Origin: Pantoea sp. At-9b
Lineage (GTDB): Bacteria > Pseudomonadota > Gammaproteobacteria > Enterobacterales > Enterobacteriaceae
DNA length: 64,000 bases
Assembly (NCBI RefSeq): GCF_000175935.2
Contig: NC_014837.1
Span: 1,364,001-1,428,000 of the forward strand
Direction of reading: 5' to 3'
The position numbers were made by a program, and so were the translations under genes. Below the pieces are notes generated by a model. It was not told the origin of the DNA. It saw only the letters and a list, made by a program, of their open reading frames with translations, and made no database searches. Below are positions 1 to 8,166 of this stretch, in pieces (position 1 is the stretch's first letter; each line of letters starts with the position of its first letter).

Positions 1-57
1 CAGCCGCTCGGCGTGCTGCACTTCAGTGATTTACTGCGTCAACGCGAGGCGGGGTAA
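1..57 (+). CDS. yehX: YehX-like osmoprotectant ABC transporter ATPase, C-terminal end only
   Basis: Only the last 18 codons are inside the window; they end in [17 protein letters not shown] and a TAA. The segment looks like the final CBS-domain strand and helix that close ATPases of the YehX/OsmV type. The stop codon shares its last A with the ATG of the next gene, the permease YehW, which supports the assignment because these two genes are adjacent in E. coli. So little sequence is present that identification rests mainly on the neighbour. Confidence 0.6.
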   Translation, partial: QPLGVLHFSDLLRQREAG

Positions 58-788
58 TGCGCTGGCTAAAAGATCCGTTGTACTGGTTGCTGGCGTTGTT
101 TCTGTTGCTGCTATGGGGGCTGCCACACAGCGCGCCGCTGTTTGCCCACTGGTTTCCGCAACTGGAGCGTCCTCTGTATCAACAGGATAGCTTTTGGCGT
201 CTGGCGCTGGCGCATCTGCTGCTGGTGGTCAGCGCCAGTGCGCTGGCGGTGGTGGTTGGAGTGAGTTGTGCGGTGTTTGCCACGCGGCGTAAGGGCAGGG
301 CGTTCCGTCCGTTGCTGGAAACGCTCGCCGCCGCCGGACAGACCTTTCCGCCGGTGGCGGTGCTGGCGATTGCGGTGCCAGTGATGGGGTTTGGTGCCAC
401 ACCGGCGGTAATCGCGTTGTTCCTCTATGGTCTGCTGCCGATTTTGCAGGGCACGCTGGCGGGGCTGGATAGCGTACCGTCCAGCAATCGCGAAATCGCG
501 ACCGGTCTCGGTATGGGGCCATGGCGGCGGTTGTGGCAGATCGAACTGGCGCTGGCGGCACCGGTGATGATGGCTGGGGTGCGCACGTCGGTGATGATCA
601 ACATTGGCACGGCAGCGATTGCCTCAACCGTGGGCGCAGAGAGTTTGGGTTCACCGGTGATTATCGGTCTGAGCGGCTTTAACACCGCCTATGTGATTCA
701 GGGGGCATTGCTGGTGGCGCTGCTGGCGTTGGTCTGCGATCGCCTGCTGGAACGTGTGCAGCGCTGGCTTAGTTGGCGTGCAGAATAA
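57..788 (+). CDS. yehW: YehW, permease of the YehZYXW osmolyte ABC transporter
   Basis: An inner-membrane permease of 243 residues, the usual length for YehW. A hydrophobic first segment (about residues 8-25) is followed by a BPD_transp_1 domain. The region around residues 95-175 carries very conserved stretches such as [15 protein letters not shown] and the coupling helix with an EIATGLGMG loop, and the C-terminal part reads [13 protein letters not shown] and [15 protein letters not shown]. In E. coli, YehZYXW is a low-affinity glycine-betaine-type importer under RpoS control. The start codon overlaps the stop of yehX (TAATG), so the two are translationally coupled. The substrate was not deducible from this sequence. 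Confidence 0.93.
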   Translation: MRWLKDPLYWLLALFLLLLWGLPHSAPLFAHWFPQLERPLYQQDSFWRLALAHLLLVVSASALAVVVGVSCAVFATRRKGRAFRPLLETLAAAGQTFPPVAVLAIAVPVMGFGATPAVIALFLYGLLPILQGTLAGLDSVPSSNREIATGLGMGPWRRLWQIELALAAPVMMAGVRTSVMINIGTAAIASTVGAESLGSPVIIGLSGFNTAYVIQGALLVALLALVCDRLLERVQRWLSWRAE

Positions 789-876
789 GGCTGTAGCCGA
801 CCAACATCAGGCCGCCCATGCCGCCCAGTGCCATCACGGCAAACAGGGTAGAGATGAAGATTTTTTGCCAGTTCAT
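769..876 (-). CDS. yohO: YohO-family small membrane protein (35 aa)
   Basis: A 35-codon frame begins at ATG 876 and ends with TAA at 769-771. It reads [18 protein letters not shown] followed by [17 protein letters not shown], a charged N-terminal tip and one membrane helix. E. coli YohO is also 35 residues, has the same MALGG-(I/M)-GG-x-ML-x-GY core as I recall it, and lies between mlrA and yehW, exactly as here. A weak Shine-Dalgarno (CAGG) precedes the ATG. The 3' end overlaps the antisense end of yehW by 20 bases. Its function is unknown; a single-pass inner-membrane location is expected. Confidence 0.85.
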   Translation of the reverse strand: MNWQKIFISTLFAVMALGGMGGLMLVGYSLILHAN

Positions 877-916
877 GTCAAAACCTGAGAAAAGTCATTG
901 AAGGCGGCATGATAAC

Positions 917-955
917 GCGCACATCAGCCCCGGCAAAGGCCGATGTGTGCTTTTT
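917..955 (+). terminator. Rho-independent terminator after yehXW
   Basis: A stem GCGCACATC / GATGTGTGC (one mismatch) encloses a GC-rich loop and is followed by five T residues on the + strand. The T-run lies on the + strand, so it ends transcription of the yehXW operon. It overlaps the last base pairs of mlrA, which converges from the other side. Confidence 0.7.
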
Positions 956-1694
956 ATTTGGTGTTGGGGTCGTGGAGGTGAACGTTAAATCCTTGCGCCT
1001 GCCAGTGTTCCAGCTGTTCATGCTGGCGACGCGTCAGTTTTTTGCCGGTCCATACAAACAGATTCTGGCCGGGGAACAGCTCCGGACGTGGCAGCTCCAG
1101 CGGCTCCGCCAGCACATCCATCCGCCATCCCTGTTGCGACAGACGCCAGGCTTCCAGCCAGATGCGGGTGCGATCGTCAACGCCCCAGCCAATCATCAGC
1201 GCATCTTTCCCGGCTTTTTTACGTGAACCGGTCAGGCAAAACGCCACATAATCGATTAACGCGCCATCGAGCAGGCTGCACATGGCACGTGCGGTGTTTT
1301 GATCTAACCCGAGGCGCTGGCGTACCGGCACAATGACGTGATCGATAAGCACATCCACCGGATGTTCACGGCCAATCGTGGCGATTTTGGCGCGCAGCTT
1401 TGAGGGTCTGACATGGCGCAGCACGCTCATCAGCTCCTCTTGTAAAGTATTCCAGCCGTCGTGAACATTGACTTGTTCTCCCTCCAGCAGGGCCTTGACC
1501 TTGCCAACGGGCACGCCACTCTCTATCCAGCGTTTGATCTCTTCAATGCGCTGAACATCTTCGTCGTCAAACTGACGGTGACCACCTTCGGTGCGCTGGG
1601 GCTTTAACAGACCGTAACGTCGCTGCCAGGCGCGAAGTGTTACCGGATTGATTCCACAGCGTTCGGCAACGTCGCCGATACTGTATAAGGCCAT
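954..1694 (-). CDS. mlrA: MlrA, MerR-family activator of curli/csgD
   Basis: The protein of 246 residues opens with a MerR winged helix-turn-helix (about residues 3-72: [20 protein letters not shown], then [19 protein letters not shown]). A helical C-terminal region resembles the domain seen in MlrA and BluR, where no metal-binding cysteines are expected. In E. coli, MlrA activates csgD and thus curli and biofilm formation under RpoS control. Position next to yohO and yehW supports orthology. An inverted repeat of the type bound by MlrA lies about 50-85 bases upstream of the start, which suggests autoregulation (see that entry). Confidence 0.9.
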   Translation of the reverse strand: MALYSIGDVAERCGINPVTLRAWQRRYGLLKPQRTEGGHRQFDDEDVQRIEEIKRWIESGVPVGKVKALLEGEQVNVHDGWNTLQEELMSVLRHVRPSKLRAKIATIGREHPVDVLIDHVIVPVRQRLGLDQNTARAMCSLLDGALIDYVAFCLTGSRKKAGKDALMIGWGVDDRTRIWLEAWRLSQQGWRMDVLAEPLELPRPELFPGQNLFVWTGKKLTRRQHEQLEHWQAQGFNVHLHDPNTK

Positions 1695-1743
1695 ATCTTC
1701 CTCAACATACTGACCTGCTTCGCCACACCTTAACCGCAGCGAT

Positions 1744-1778
1744 CAAGTTGTACAACAAATTTTTCCGTGTACAACTTG
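1744..1778. promoter_or_regulatory. MlrA-box-like inverted repeat upstream of mlrA
   Basis: A perfect 11-base inverted repeat, CAAGTTGTACA and TGTACAACTTG, is separated by 13 bases. From memory, the site reported for MlrA in the E. coli csgD promoter is a TTGTACA inverted repeat with about 12 bases between arms, so this is close to it. It lies between mlrA and the divergent XRE-cupin gene and could serve either. Binding is inferred. Confidence 0.6.
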
Positions 1779-1801
1779 ACGGAAATCGTGTTTTCAGGCT
1801 T

Positions 1802-1838
1802 TATCTCACATATGAGATATTTTCCCAAATGTGAGATA
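1802..1838. promoter_or_regulatory. Three-half-site operator upstream of the XRE-cupin gene
   Basis: TATCTCA (1802-1808) and TGAGATA (1813-1819) form one palindrome, and a further half-site TGTGAGATA (1830-1838) is the inverse of TATCTCACA (1802-1810). The last half-site ends five bases before the ATG at 1844, so a bound protein would cover the ribosome binding region. Autoregulation by the XRE-cupin protein is the simplest reading. Confidence 0.55.
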
Positions 1839-1843
1839 AGAGA

Positions 1844-2407
1844 ATGTCTGAACCGGATACCGAAGATCGGCTGGCCGCTCGTTTAGCTGAATTACGCCTG
1901 CAACGCGGTTGGTCACTGGATGAACTGTCGATGGCCACCGGCATCAGTCGGGCCACATTGTCGCGCATTGAGCGCGCGGAGACCAGCCCAACGGCAGCAT
2001 TACTCAACCGCCTGTGTGTTGCCTACGGACTCACCATGTCGCGCCTGTTAAGCGAAGTGGAGGACGAGGCACCTTTATTGCTCAAACCTGAGCAGCAACC
2101 GGTTTGGGTCGATGAACTGAGCGGTTTCCAGCGTCGCAACGTTTCGCCACCTGCCACTCATTTTAGAGCAGAAATGGTGGAAGGGGTGTTACAACCCGGT
2201 TCACGCATTGATTATGACGCGCCGCCCATTCAGGGATTGGAGCAGCATATCTGGTTACAGTCCGGTGAGCTAACCATCAGTATGGAAGCGCAAAGCTGGA
2301 CATTGCAGGCAGGAGACTGCCTGCGTTTCCATTTGACCGGCAAATCCTCCTTTACCGCACACCCGCAGGGGGGTGCACGTTACATTCTGGTGGTGTGCAA
2401 ACCATGA
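1844..2407 (+). CDS. XRE-family regulator with C-terminal cupin domain
   Basis: The 187-residue protein has an HTH_3 domain at about residues 10-65 (LAELRLQRGWSLDELSMATG, then ISRATLSRIERAETSPTAA) and a cupin at about residues 110-185 (HIWLQSGELTISMEAQSWTL, then AGDCLRFH). Such proteins are sensors in which the cupin binds a small molecule. It opens an operon with two acetyltransferases; its TGA overlaps the ATG of the first one. An operator-like set of repeats lies immediately upstream. Neither the ligand nor the targets can be read from the sequence. Confidence 0.85.
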   Translation: MSEPDTEDRLAARLAELRLQRGWSLDELSMATGISRATLSRIERAETSPTAALLNRLCVAYGLTMSRLLSEVEDEAPLLLKPEQQPVWVDELSGFQRRNVSPPATHFRAEMVEGVLQPGSRIDYDAPPIQGLEQHIWLQSGELTISMEAQSWTLQAGDCLRFHLTGKSSFTAHPQGGARYILVVCKP

Positions 2408-2931
2408 TTGACATTGAACAGCTTAGCGCCAGCCAGGCGCAACCTCTGATAGGGGAATTGTGTGATGTGTTGCAGGGATGTGTGGCGGACGGTGCCAGCG
2501 TGGGATTTATCGATGCCAACGATCGCGCTGTGATGGAACGCTTCTGGCAGGACAAAATTTTCAGCCTTGCCAGCGGTGATAACCAACTGCTGGTGGCGCG
2601 GCTCGACGGCGTCATGGTCGCGACGGTGATGGTCGGGTACAGCGCGATGCCTAATGGCCGCCATCGTGCTGAAATCAGCAAACTGCTGGTACACCCACGG
2701 GCGCGACGTCGGGGTATCGCCCGTAGCCTGATGCAGCAGGCGGAGCAATTGGCGGCGCAGAACGGCAAAACCTTGCTGGTACTGGATACGCGCAGCGGCG
2801 ATGTGGCGACCGATCTCTATCTGTCGCTCGACTGGCACATCGCCGGTTCTATTCCGCACTATGCCGAATCAACCGCAGGTGTGCTGGATGCAACAACGGT
2901 GATGTTTAAAACCTTAAGGTCACCCGAATGA
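2404..2931 (+). CDS. GNAT-family N-acetyltransferase
   Basis: The product of 175 residues is a GNAT acetyltransferase, with the acetyl-CoA-binding motif A visible as ISKLLVHPRARRRGIARSLM at about residues 95-115, and a C-terminal strand region LVLDTRSGDVATDLYLSLDW. I chose the ATG at 2404 because it overlaps the upstream stop in an ATGA arrangement; a GTG nine bases earlier is possible. Regulator-acetyltransferase-acetyltransferase coupling suggests detoxification or modification of a small amine, but no substrate can be named. Confidence 0.85.
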   Translation: MIDIEQLSASQAQPLIGELCDVLQGCVADGASVGFIDANDRAVMERFWQDKIFSLASGDNQLLVARLDGVMVATVMVGYSAMPNGRHRAEISKLLVHPRARRRGIARSLMQQAEQLAAQNGKTLLVLDTRSGDVATDLYLSLDWHIAGSIPHYAESTAGVLDATTVMFKTLRSPE

Positions 2932-3392
2932 TTGTGGTGGCACAGGAATCGATTCAACAGCCGGATGCCCTGTGGCTATTGGATCGCCTGTCCGACACCC
3001 TCGCGCAACTTACGGGCAGCAGCGGGCGCGCCAGCTTTGATGCTGGTGCAATGCAGCAGCCCGGTAGTTGTTTTGCCATGGCGCGCGATGCACAACGCAG
3101 GCCGGTGGGCTGTGGCGCGTTTCGCCCGTTGCAACCAGGGGTCGCTGAACTGAAACGGATGTATGCGTTGCACTGCGGGCAGGGCATCGGTGCGGCGCTG
3201 GTGCAGTTTCTCGAACAACAGGCGCGGGAGCAGGGGTATCAGGCGATGTGGCTGGAGACGCGTAAGGTCAACTCGCGCGCGCTGGCGTTTTATGCCGGCC
3301 AGGGTTATCAGCCGATTGTGCCCTTTGGGCATTATGTGGGAAATGCGGCGGCGCAGTGTCTGGGGAAAAGCTTAGTGTTTCCCTCACCCTAA
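2928..3392 (+). CDS. GNAT-family N-acetyltransferase, 3' end supplied by a repeat
   Basis: The 154-residue protein has GNAT motif A (LKRMYALHCGQGIGAALVQF, about residues 72-92) and motif B (LETRKVNSRALAFYAGQGY, about residues 106-124). The start overlaps the previous stop as ATGA. The last codons, P-S-P-stop, are the first 12 bases (3381-3392) of the hairpin repeat that follows, so the natural C-terminus may have been altered by insertion of that repeat. The catalytic fold looks complete; the substrate is unknown. Confidence 0.8.
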   Translation: MIVVAQESIQQPDALWLLDRLSDTLAQLTGSSGRASFDAGAMQQPGSCFAMARDAQRRPVGCGAFRPLQPGVAELKRMYALHCGQGIGAALVQFLEQQAREQGYQAMWLETRKVNSRALAFYAGQGYQPIVPFGHYVGNAAAQCLGKSLVFPSP

Positions 3393-3910
3393 CCCTCTCC
3401 CGCCAGCGGGAGAGGGGACTGATCGCGCCCGGATTGGCATATTGCACATTTCCCTCTCCCATCTTGCGGGAGAGGGGACTGATCGCGCCCGGATTGGCAT
3501 ATTGCACATCTCCCTCTCCCGTCTTGCGGGAGAGGGGGACTGGTCGCGCCCGGATTGGCATATTGCACATCCCCCTCTCCCGTCTTGCGGGAGAGGGGGA
3601 CTGATCGCGCCCGGATTGGCATATTGCACATTTCCCTCTCCCATCTTGCGGGAGAGGGGACTGATCGCGCCCGGATTGGCATATTGCACATTTCCCTCTC
3701 CCATCTTGCGGGAAAGGGGACTGATCGCGCCCGGATTGGCATATTGCACATTTCCCTCTCCCGTCTTGCGGGAAAGGGGACTGATCGCGCCCGGATTGGC
3801 ATATTGCACATTTCCCTCTCCCATCTTGCGGGAAAGGGGACTGATCGCGCCCGGATTGGCACATTGCACATCTCCCTCTCCCGTCTTGCGGGAGAGGGCC
3901 GGGGTGAGGG
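3381..3910. repeat. Tandem array of nine hairpins with eight near-identical spacers
   Basis: CCCTCTCCC ... GGGAGAGGG hairpins begin at 3393, 3452, 3512, 3573, 3634, 3694, 3754, 3814 and 3874, a period of 59-61 bases. Eight spacers of about 35 bases are almost identical (they contain GATCGCGCCCGGATTGGCA). The loop of each hairpin after the first is RTCTTGC, and three later copies have GGGAAAGGG. Outer arms CCCTCACCC (3381-3389) and GGGGTGAGGG (3901-3910) bracket the whole array. It looks like one intergenic palindromic element whose inner part was amplified. Open reading frames of 60-210 codons on both strands here are by-products of a period divisible by three and were not called. Confidence 0.95.
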
Positions 3911-3941
3911 CAACCGCGCGCACCTCACCCATTGCACCAAA

Positions 3942-4913
3942 TCAGTGCACTCCCTCCGCCTCCGGGATCGCCAGCGCCTGCATAAACAACTTAATAATCG
4001 GATTTATTTTGCGGCCCTTCTTCATCATCAGACAGAAGGGATTCTCCATACGAATCGATTCATCTCCCAATTCACACAGCTGACCCCGCGCAATAAACGC
4101 AGCGGCATAGTGTTCGGGTAAATAACCAATAAAATGGCCGGTGAGGATCAGCATGGCGACCGACTCAACCTGAACCGCTTGCACACCGCTGTCGTGGAGT
4201 GGAATAACCCGACGTGCATCACGTGGCGTAACATATAAGTGATTTATTACTTTTTGTTCGCGTAATAATTCCAGGGGTATTTTATGGTCAGCACTGCCGG
4301 AATAAAGTGGGTGGCCCACTGAACAATAAAGTTTTGAGTATTCTTTATATAACGGGAAGTAATCGAAATCACTTTTCATTTCATAAACTGGCGCGACACC
4401 ACAATGAAAACGGCCTTCACTAATACCGCGTTCAATATCGTCTAATTGTGCCGTTTGCAGACGGATTTGTACCTTTGGCGCATTTTGGTGCAACTGTTGC
4501 ACCGCGCTGGTAACAGGCGATTGTGGGTCGGAAATGGTGTTATCCACGACGCAAATGGCGATGTCACCCAATAGCTCGTTGCGGCTGTTGTGCAGCCGTT
4601 CGCGGAACAAATTGAGCGAGACAAACAGCTCCAGCGTCGCCTGATAGACGTTAACGCCGTACTGCGTCAGTTCAAAGCCTTCGCGCCCGCGGCTACACAG
4701 GGTCATGCCGAGACGAATTTCCAGATCGGAAACCTGCTTACTGATTGCCGCCAGACCAATATTCAACTCGTGGCTGGCGGCGGTTAATCCACCGGCCTCC
4801 ACCACGCATTTAAATACGCGCAGCAATTTTAAATCGATATTACTTAATGCCAGCACCGCATTATCGTTGCGATTGATTGCATTGTTTCCAGACTGGGAAA
4901 CTTTACTTTCCAT
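3942..4913 (-). CDS. LysR-family regulator, left end of the lyase/ABC locus
   Basis: A 323-residue LysR-type protein. After a 25-residue extension, the winged helix occupies about residues 26-85 (LKLLRVFKCVVEAGGLTAAS, then ISKQVSDLEIRLGMTLCSR). The rest is a substrate-binding-like effector domain ending near TGHFIGYLPEHYAAAF. It is transcribed divergently from the lyase operon, the usual arrangement for a LysR regulator and its target. It is related to the second LysR protein at 14394-15290: both have LCxRGRxGFxLT in the HTH-linker part and G(H/R)FIGYLPEHYA in the effector domain. The effector is unknown. Confidence 0.9.
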   Translation of the reverse strand: MESKVSQSGNNAINRNDNAVLALSNIDLKLLRVFKCVVEAGGLTAASHELNIGLAAISKQVSDLEIRLGMTLCSRGREGFELTQYGVNVYQATLELFVSLNLFRERLHNSRNELLGDIAICVVDNTISDPQSPVTSAVQQLHQNAPKVQIRLQTAQLDDIERGISEGRFHCGVAPVYEMKSDFDYFPLYKEYSKLYCSVGHPLYSGSADHKIPLELLREQKVINHLYVTPRDARRVIPLHDSGVQAVQVESVAMLILTGHFIGYLPEHYAAAFIARGQLCELGDESIRMENPFCLMMKKGRKINPIIKLFMQALAIPEAEGVH

Positions 4914-4988
4914 CTTTGCTATTCAACTCCGGAATTATTGCGGTGAAAGTGTAGTGAACCTGAAATGTGCCGTATTTACCAGCGTAGC

Positions 4989-5007
4989 AATAAAATAAGT
5001 TTTTATT
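4989..5007. promoter_or_regulatory. Candidate LysR operator in the divergent promoter
   Basis: An AATAAAA / TTTTATT inverted repeat with a five-base centre lies 54-72 bases before the lyase ATG, inside the 147-base divergent region. AT-rich dyads of this kind are typical LysR sites, but A/T runs arise easily by chance. Confidence 0.35.
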
Positions 5008-5060
5008 ATCGCTGACACCTAATTCATCTCGCTATTGATTATTGGTAAGGGGAAAATTGC

Positions 5061-6488
5061 ATGTCTGAGAAAGCAGAACTGTTATGGGGTGCGCGTTTTA
5101 AAGCGGCACCGGCGGCCAGTTTAACCGCGCTGTCACGTAGCCCGGATTACTACTTTGCTCTGGCGCCTTACGATTTTGCTGGCTGTCGTGCCCATGCTCG
5201 TGAACTGGCGCGTGGAGAACTGCTAAGCGACGCGGAACTGAGCACCATGCTGGCGGCGATTGATGAGCTGGATGCTGAGTTCCGCGCCGGTCAGCTGCAT
5301 CCGATTGCGGCAGATGAAGATGTGCATACCTTTGTGGAACGCGCGCTCACCGAACGTTTAGGGCCGCTGGGTGGCAAGCTGCGTGCCGGTCGTTCGCGTA
5401 ACGATCAGACCGTCAATGACCTGCGTCTCTACCTGCGCGATAACGGCCGCAAGGTGGTTACTGCGCTGCTCGGACTGCAACAGGCGCTGGTCGAGCAGGC
5501 AGCACAGCATACCGAGAGTGTGGCACCAGGCTTTACCCATCTGCAACAGGCTCAGCCGATTGTGTTTGGACATCAGTTGCTGGCGCATGCGCAATCCTTT
5601 GCGCGTGATATCGAACGTATGCAGGACTGGGATCGCCGCAGCGCGCGTTGCCCACTCGGTGCGGCCGCGATGGCCGGTTCCGCCATTGCCCGCCAGCCAG
5701 AGCTGGCAGCGGCTGATTTGGCCTATCTCGCGCCGTGCGAGAACTCGATTGATGCGGTTGCCAGCCGTGATTACGCCGCCGAATTTCTGTTCGTTACCAG
5801 CATGATTGGCATCAACCTGTCACGCCTGTGTGAAGAGGTGTGCATGTGGGCATCGCGTCAGTTCCGCTGGGTCGAGCTGCACGACAGCTACGCCACCGGC
5901 AGCTCAATCATGCCGCAGAAAAAGAACCCGGATATTGCCGAGCTGACGCGCGGTCGTTCTGGTCGCCTGGTCGGCAACCTGACGGCGCTGCTCACCACCA
6001 TGAAAGCGATGCCGCTCTCCTATAACCGCGACCTGAGCGACGACAAACGTAACGTGATTGATGCCGTTGACACCCTGCTGCTGGTGCTGCCTGCGATGGC
6101 CGGGATGATGGCGACGCTGAAATTCAACACCGAGGTGATGCGTGAGCAGGCACCGGATGGCTTCACGTTGGCGACCGAAGTGGCCGACTGGCTGGCCATG
6201 CGCGGTGTGCCGTTCCGTGAAGCCCATGAAATCACCGGTCAGCTGGTGCAGCTGTGCGAGCAGCAAGGTTGTGGCCTGTCCGATCTCAGCGATGCGCAGC
6301 TACAGGCGGTGGATAGCCGTCTGACCGCCGAGGTACGTGGTGCATTGACGCTGGAGTCAGCGCTGGCAGTACGTAACGGTTACGGCGGCACAGCGCCTGA
6401 GCGTGTACGCGAGCAACTGGCACGTTTGCAAACCCTGATGCAGGCCCAGCAGCAGTGGGCTGACGACTACGCTGGCCCGCGCGCCTGA
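5061..6488 (+). CDS. ArgH-like C-N lyase (aspartase/fumarase superfamily)
   Basis: The 475-residue protein belongs to the superfamily that eliminates fumarate from N-substituted aspartates. Motifs include KLRAGRSRNDQTVNDLR (about residues 109-125), PGFTHLQQAQP (general acid/base His region), and the signature TGSSIMPQKKNPDIAELTRG near residue 280. It differs from housekeeping ArgH at CPLGAAAMAGSAIAR, where ArgH has a GSGALAG-type loop, so substrate specificity is probably altered. It opens an operon with an amino-acid importer and MmgE/PrpD, which fits catabolism rather than arginine synthesis. EDDS lyase and iminodisuccinate-cleaving lyases are known relatives. A free-standing second argininosuccinate lyase is the alternative. 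Confidence 0.85.
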   Translation: MSEKAELLWGARFKAAPAASLTALSRSPDYYFALAPYDFAGCRAHARELARGELLSDAELSTMLAAIDELDAEFRAGQLHPIAADEDVHTFVERALTERLGPLGGKLRAGRSRNDQTVNDLRLYLRDNGRKVVTALLGLQQALVEQAAQHTESVAPGFTHLQQAQPIVFGHQLLAHAQSFARDIERMQDWDRRSARCPLGAAAMAGSAIARQPELAAADLAYLAPCENSIDAVASRDYAAEFLFVTSMIGINLSRLCEEVCMWASRQFRWVELHDSYATGSSIMPQKKNPDIAELTRGRSGRLVGNLTALLTTMKAMPLSYNRDLSDDKRNVIDAVDTLLLVLPAMAGMMATLKFNTEVMREQAPDGFTLATEVADWLAMRGVPFREAHEITGQLVQLCEQQGCGLSDLSDAQLQAVDSRLTAEVRGALTLESALAVRNGYGGTAPERVREQLARLQTLMQAQQQWADDYAGPRA

Positions 6489-6498
6489 GGAGACGCTG

Positions 6499-7371
6499 AT
6501 GTCGCAATCGACCACCACGGCAACGAACAACGCCAGCAGTCAGCCGCATTACGATCTTGATCGTTATCAGGTGGTGCCGCGTCGTTATTACGGCCGCATC
6601 ACCGCCTCGGTAGTGATCCTGATCCTGCTGGCGTTGCTGGTTAATGCCTTTGCGCACGGCAATATCGAATGGTCGTTTGTCGGCCAGTTCTTTACCGCCA
6701 AGGCGATTCTCGACGGGGTGGTCAACACCCTGATTATGTCAGTTCTGGCAATGGGCTTCGGCGTGTTGTTCGGGGTGATCACCGCCATCATGTACATGTC
6801 GCCCAACCCGGTGCTGCACTACATCGCGGTCGGTTACGCCTGGATCTTCCGTGGTACGCCGCTGATTCTGCAACTGCTGCTGTGGTTCAACCTGGCGTTG
6901 GTGTTTCCCACCATCAGCATTCCCGGCGTGTTCAGTGTGCAAACCGTCACCGTCATGACGCCGTTCCTCGCCGCGCTGCTCGGCCTGAGCATCAACCAGG
7001 GGGCATACACCTCCGAAGTGGTGCGTGCCGGTCTGCTGTCGGTGGATACCGGTCAGTACGAGGCGGCTAAAGCGATCGGCATGCCACGTTTGCAGGCATT
7101 GCAGCGCATCATCCTGCCGCAGGCGATGCGCGTCATCCTGCCGCCGGTAGGCAACGAATTTATCAGCATGATCAAGACCACCAGTCTGGCGAGCATGATT
7201 CAGTACTCGGAACTGCTCTACAACACCCAGAACATCTACTTTGCCAACGCGCGCGTGATGGAACTGCTGTTCGTGGCCGGTATTTGGTACTTGATCGTGG
7301 TGACGGTGCTGTCCTTCGGCCAGAGCCAGCTGGAACGCTACTTCTCACGCGGCCATCGCCGTCGTCACTAA
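6499..7371 (+). CDS. Polar amino-acid ABC transporter permease
   Basis: A HisM/GlnP-type permease of 290 residues with a long cytoplasmic N-terminal extension (about 40 residues, including a tract of Thr, Asn and Ser) before the first helix. The coupling loop EAAKAIGMPRLQALQRIILP lies near residue 190. A strong Shine-Dalgarno (GAGGAG) precedes the ATG, 10 bases after the lyase stop. Only one permease gene is present, so the transporter is presumably built on a permease homodimer. Substrate class, polar amino acid, follows from family membership. Confidence 0.9.
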   Translation: MSQSTTTATNNASSQPHYDLDRYQVVPRRYYGRITASVVILILLALLVNAFAHGNIEWSFVGQFFTAKAILDGVVNTLIMSVLAMGFGVLFGVITAIMYMSPNPVLHYIAVGYAWIFRGTPLILQLLLWFNLALVFPTISIPGVFSVQTVTVMTPFLAALLGLSINQGAYTSEVVRAGLLSVDTGQYEAAKAIGMPRLQALQRIILPQAMRVILPPVGNEFISMIKTTSLASMIQYSELLYNTQNIYFANARVMELLFVAGIWYLIVVTVLSFGQSQLERYFSRGHRRRH

Positions 7372-7383
7372 GGAGTGAGAGAG

Positions 7384-8148
7384 ATGAGAAACATCGTGCG
7401 CGCCGTCAAGGTGAACAAATATTTCGACCAGTTCCACGCATTGAAGGACGTCAGCCTTGAGGTGAATTACGGCGAGGTGATGTGCATTCTCGGGCCATCC
7501 GGCTCCGGCAAAAGCACCTTCCTGCGCTGCATTAACCAGCTGGAAAAGGTCGATCAGGGCGGTATCTGGGTCGACAACGAACTGGCGGGTTACCGCATCA
7601 ATGGCAACAAACTTTATCCGCTGAGCGACAAGCAGATTGCCCGCCAGCGTTTGCAAACCGGCATGGTGTTCCAGCGCTTCAACTTGTTCCCGCATAAAAC
7701 CGCGTTGGAAAACATCATCGAAGGGCCGTGTCGTGTGCTGTTGCGCCCGAAACGTGAAGCCAGCGAAGAGGCGATGGCGTTGCTGGATCGCGTCGGTCTG
7801 GCACACAAGGCGCATGACTACCCTCAGTCATTGTCCGGCGGTCAGCAGCAGCGAGTGGCGATTGCCCGCGCGCTGGCGATGAAACCGAAATTAATGCTGT
7901 TTGATGAACCCACCTCGGCACTCGATCCGGAAATGGTCGGTGAAGTGCTGGCGGTGATGCGTCAACTGGCAAAAGAAGGCACCACCATGCTGGTCGTTAC
8001 TCACGAGATGGGCTTTGCCCGCGAAGTGGCGAACCAGGTGGTGTTTATGGACGAGGGACGCATTATCGAGCAGGGCGCACCGGAAGATATTCTGTTGAAC
8101 CCGCAAAACCCACGGATGAAAAACTTTATCAACGCGATTCTTCTTTAA
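7384..8148 (+). CDS. Polar amino-acid ABC transporter ATPase
   Basis: The 254-residue ATPase has Walker [10 protein letters not shown] (about residue 37), Q-loop [12 protein letters not shown], signature [16 protein letters not shown], Walker [15 protein letters not shown] and the switch HEMGFA. It matches GlnQ/HisP-type subunits. I chose ATG 7384 because AGGAG lies eight bases upstream; a GTG at 7375 would overlap that Shine-Dalgarno. It lies between permease and binding protein in the same operon. Confidence 0.92.
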   Translation: MRNIVRAVKVNKYFDQFHALKDVSLEVNYGEVMCILGPSGSGKSTFLRCINQLEKVDQGGIWVDNELAGYRINGNKLYPLSDKQIARQRLQTGMVFQRFNLFPHKTALENIIEGPCRVLLRPKREASEEAMALLDRVGLAHKAHDYPQSLSGGQQQRVAIARALAMKPKLMLFDEPTSALDPEMVGEVLAVMRQLAKEGTTMLVVTHEMGFAREVANQVVFMDEGRIIEQGAPEDILLNPQNPRMKNFINAILL

Positions 8149-8166
8149 CTGACCGGGGTGATTTGA

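Noticed and set aside
3393..3900. CRISPR-like array of regular palindromes
   Set aside because: The spacers are nearly identical to one another, the repeats are short hairpins, and no cas gene is in the window.
3268..4121. Several overlapping open frames of 80-210 codons on both strands in the hairpin array
   Set aside because: They translate to repeats of the same 20-residue block because the period is divisible by three; frames on both strands are open at once and none has a plausible start or homology.
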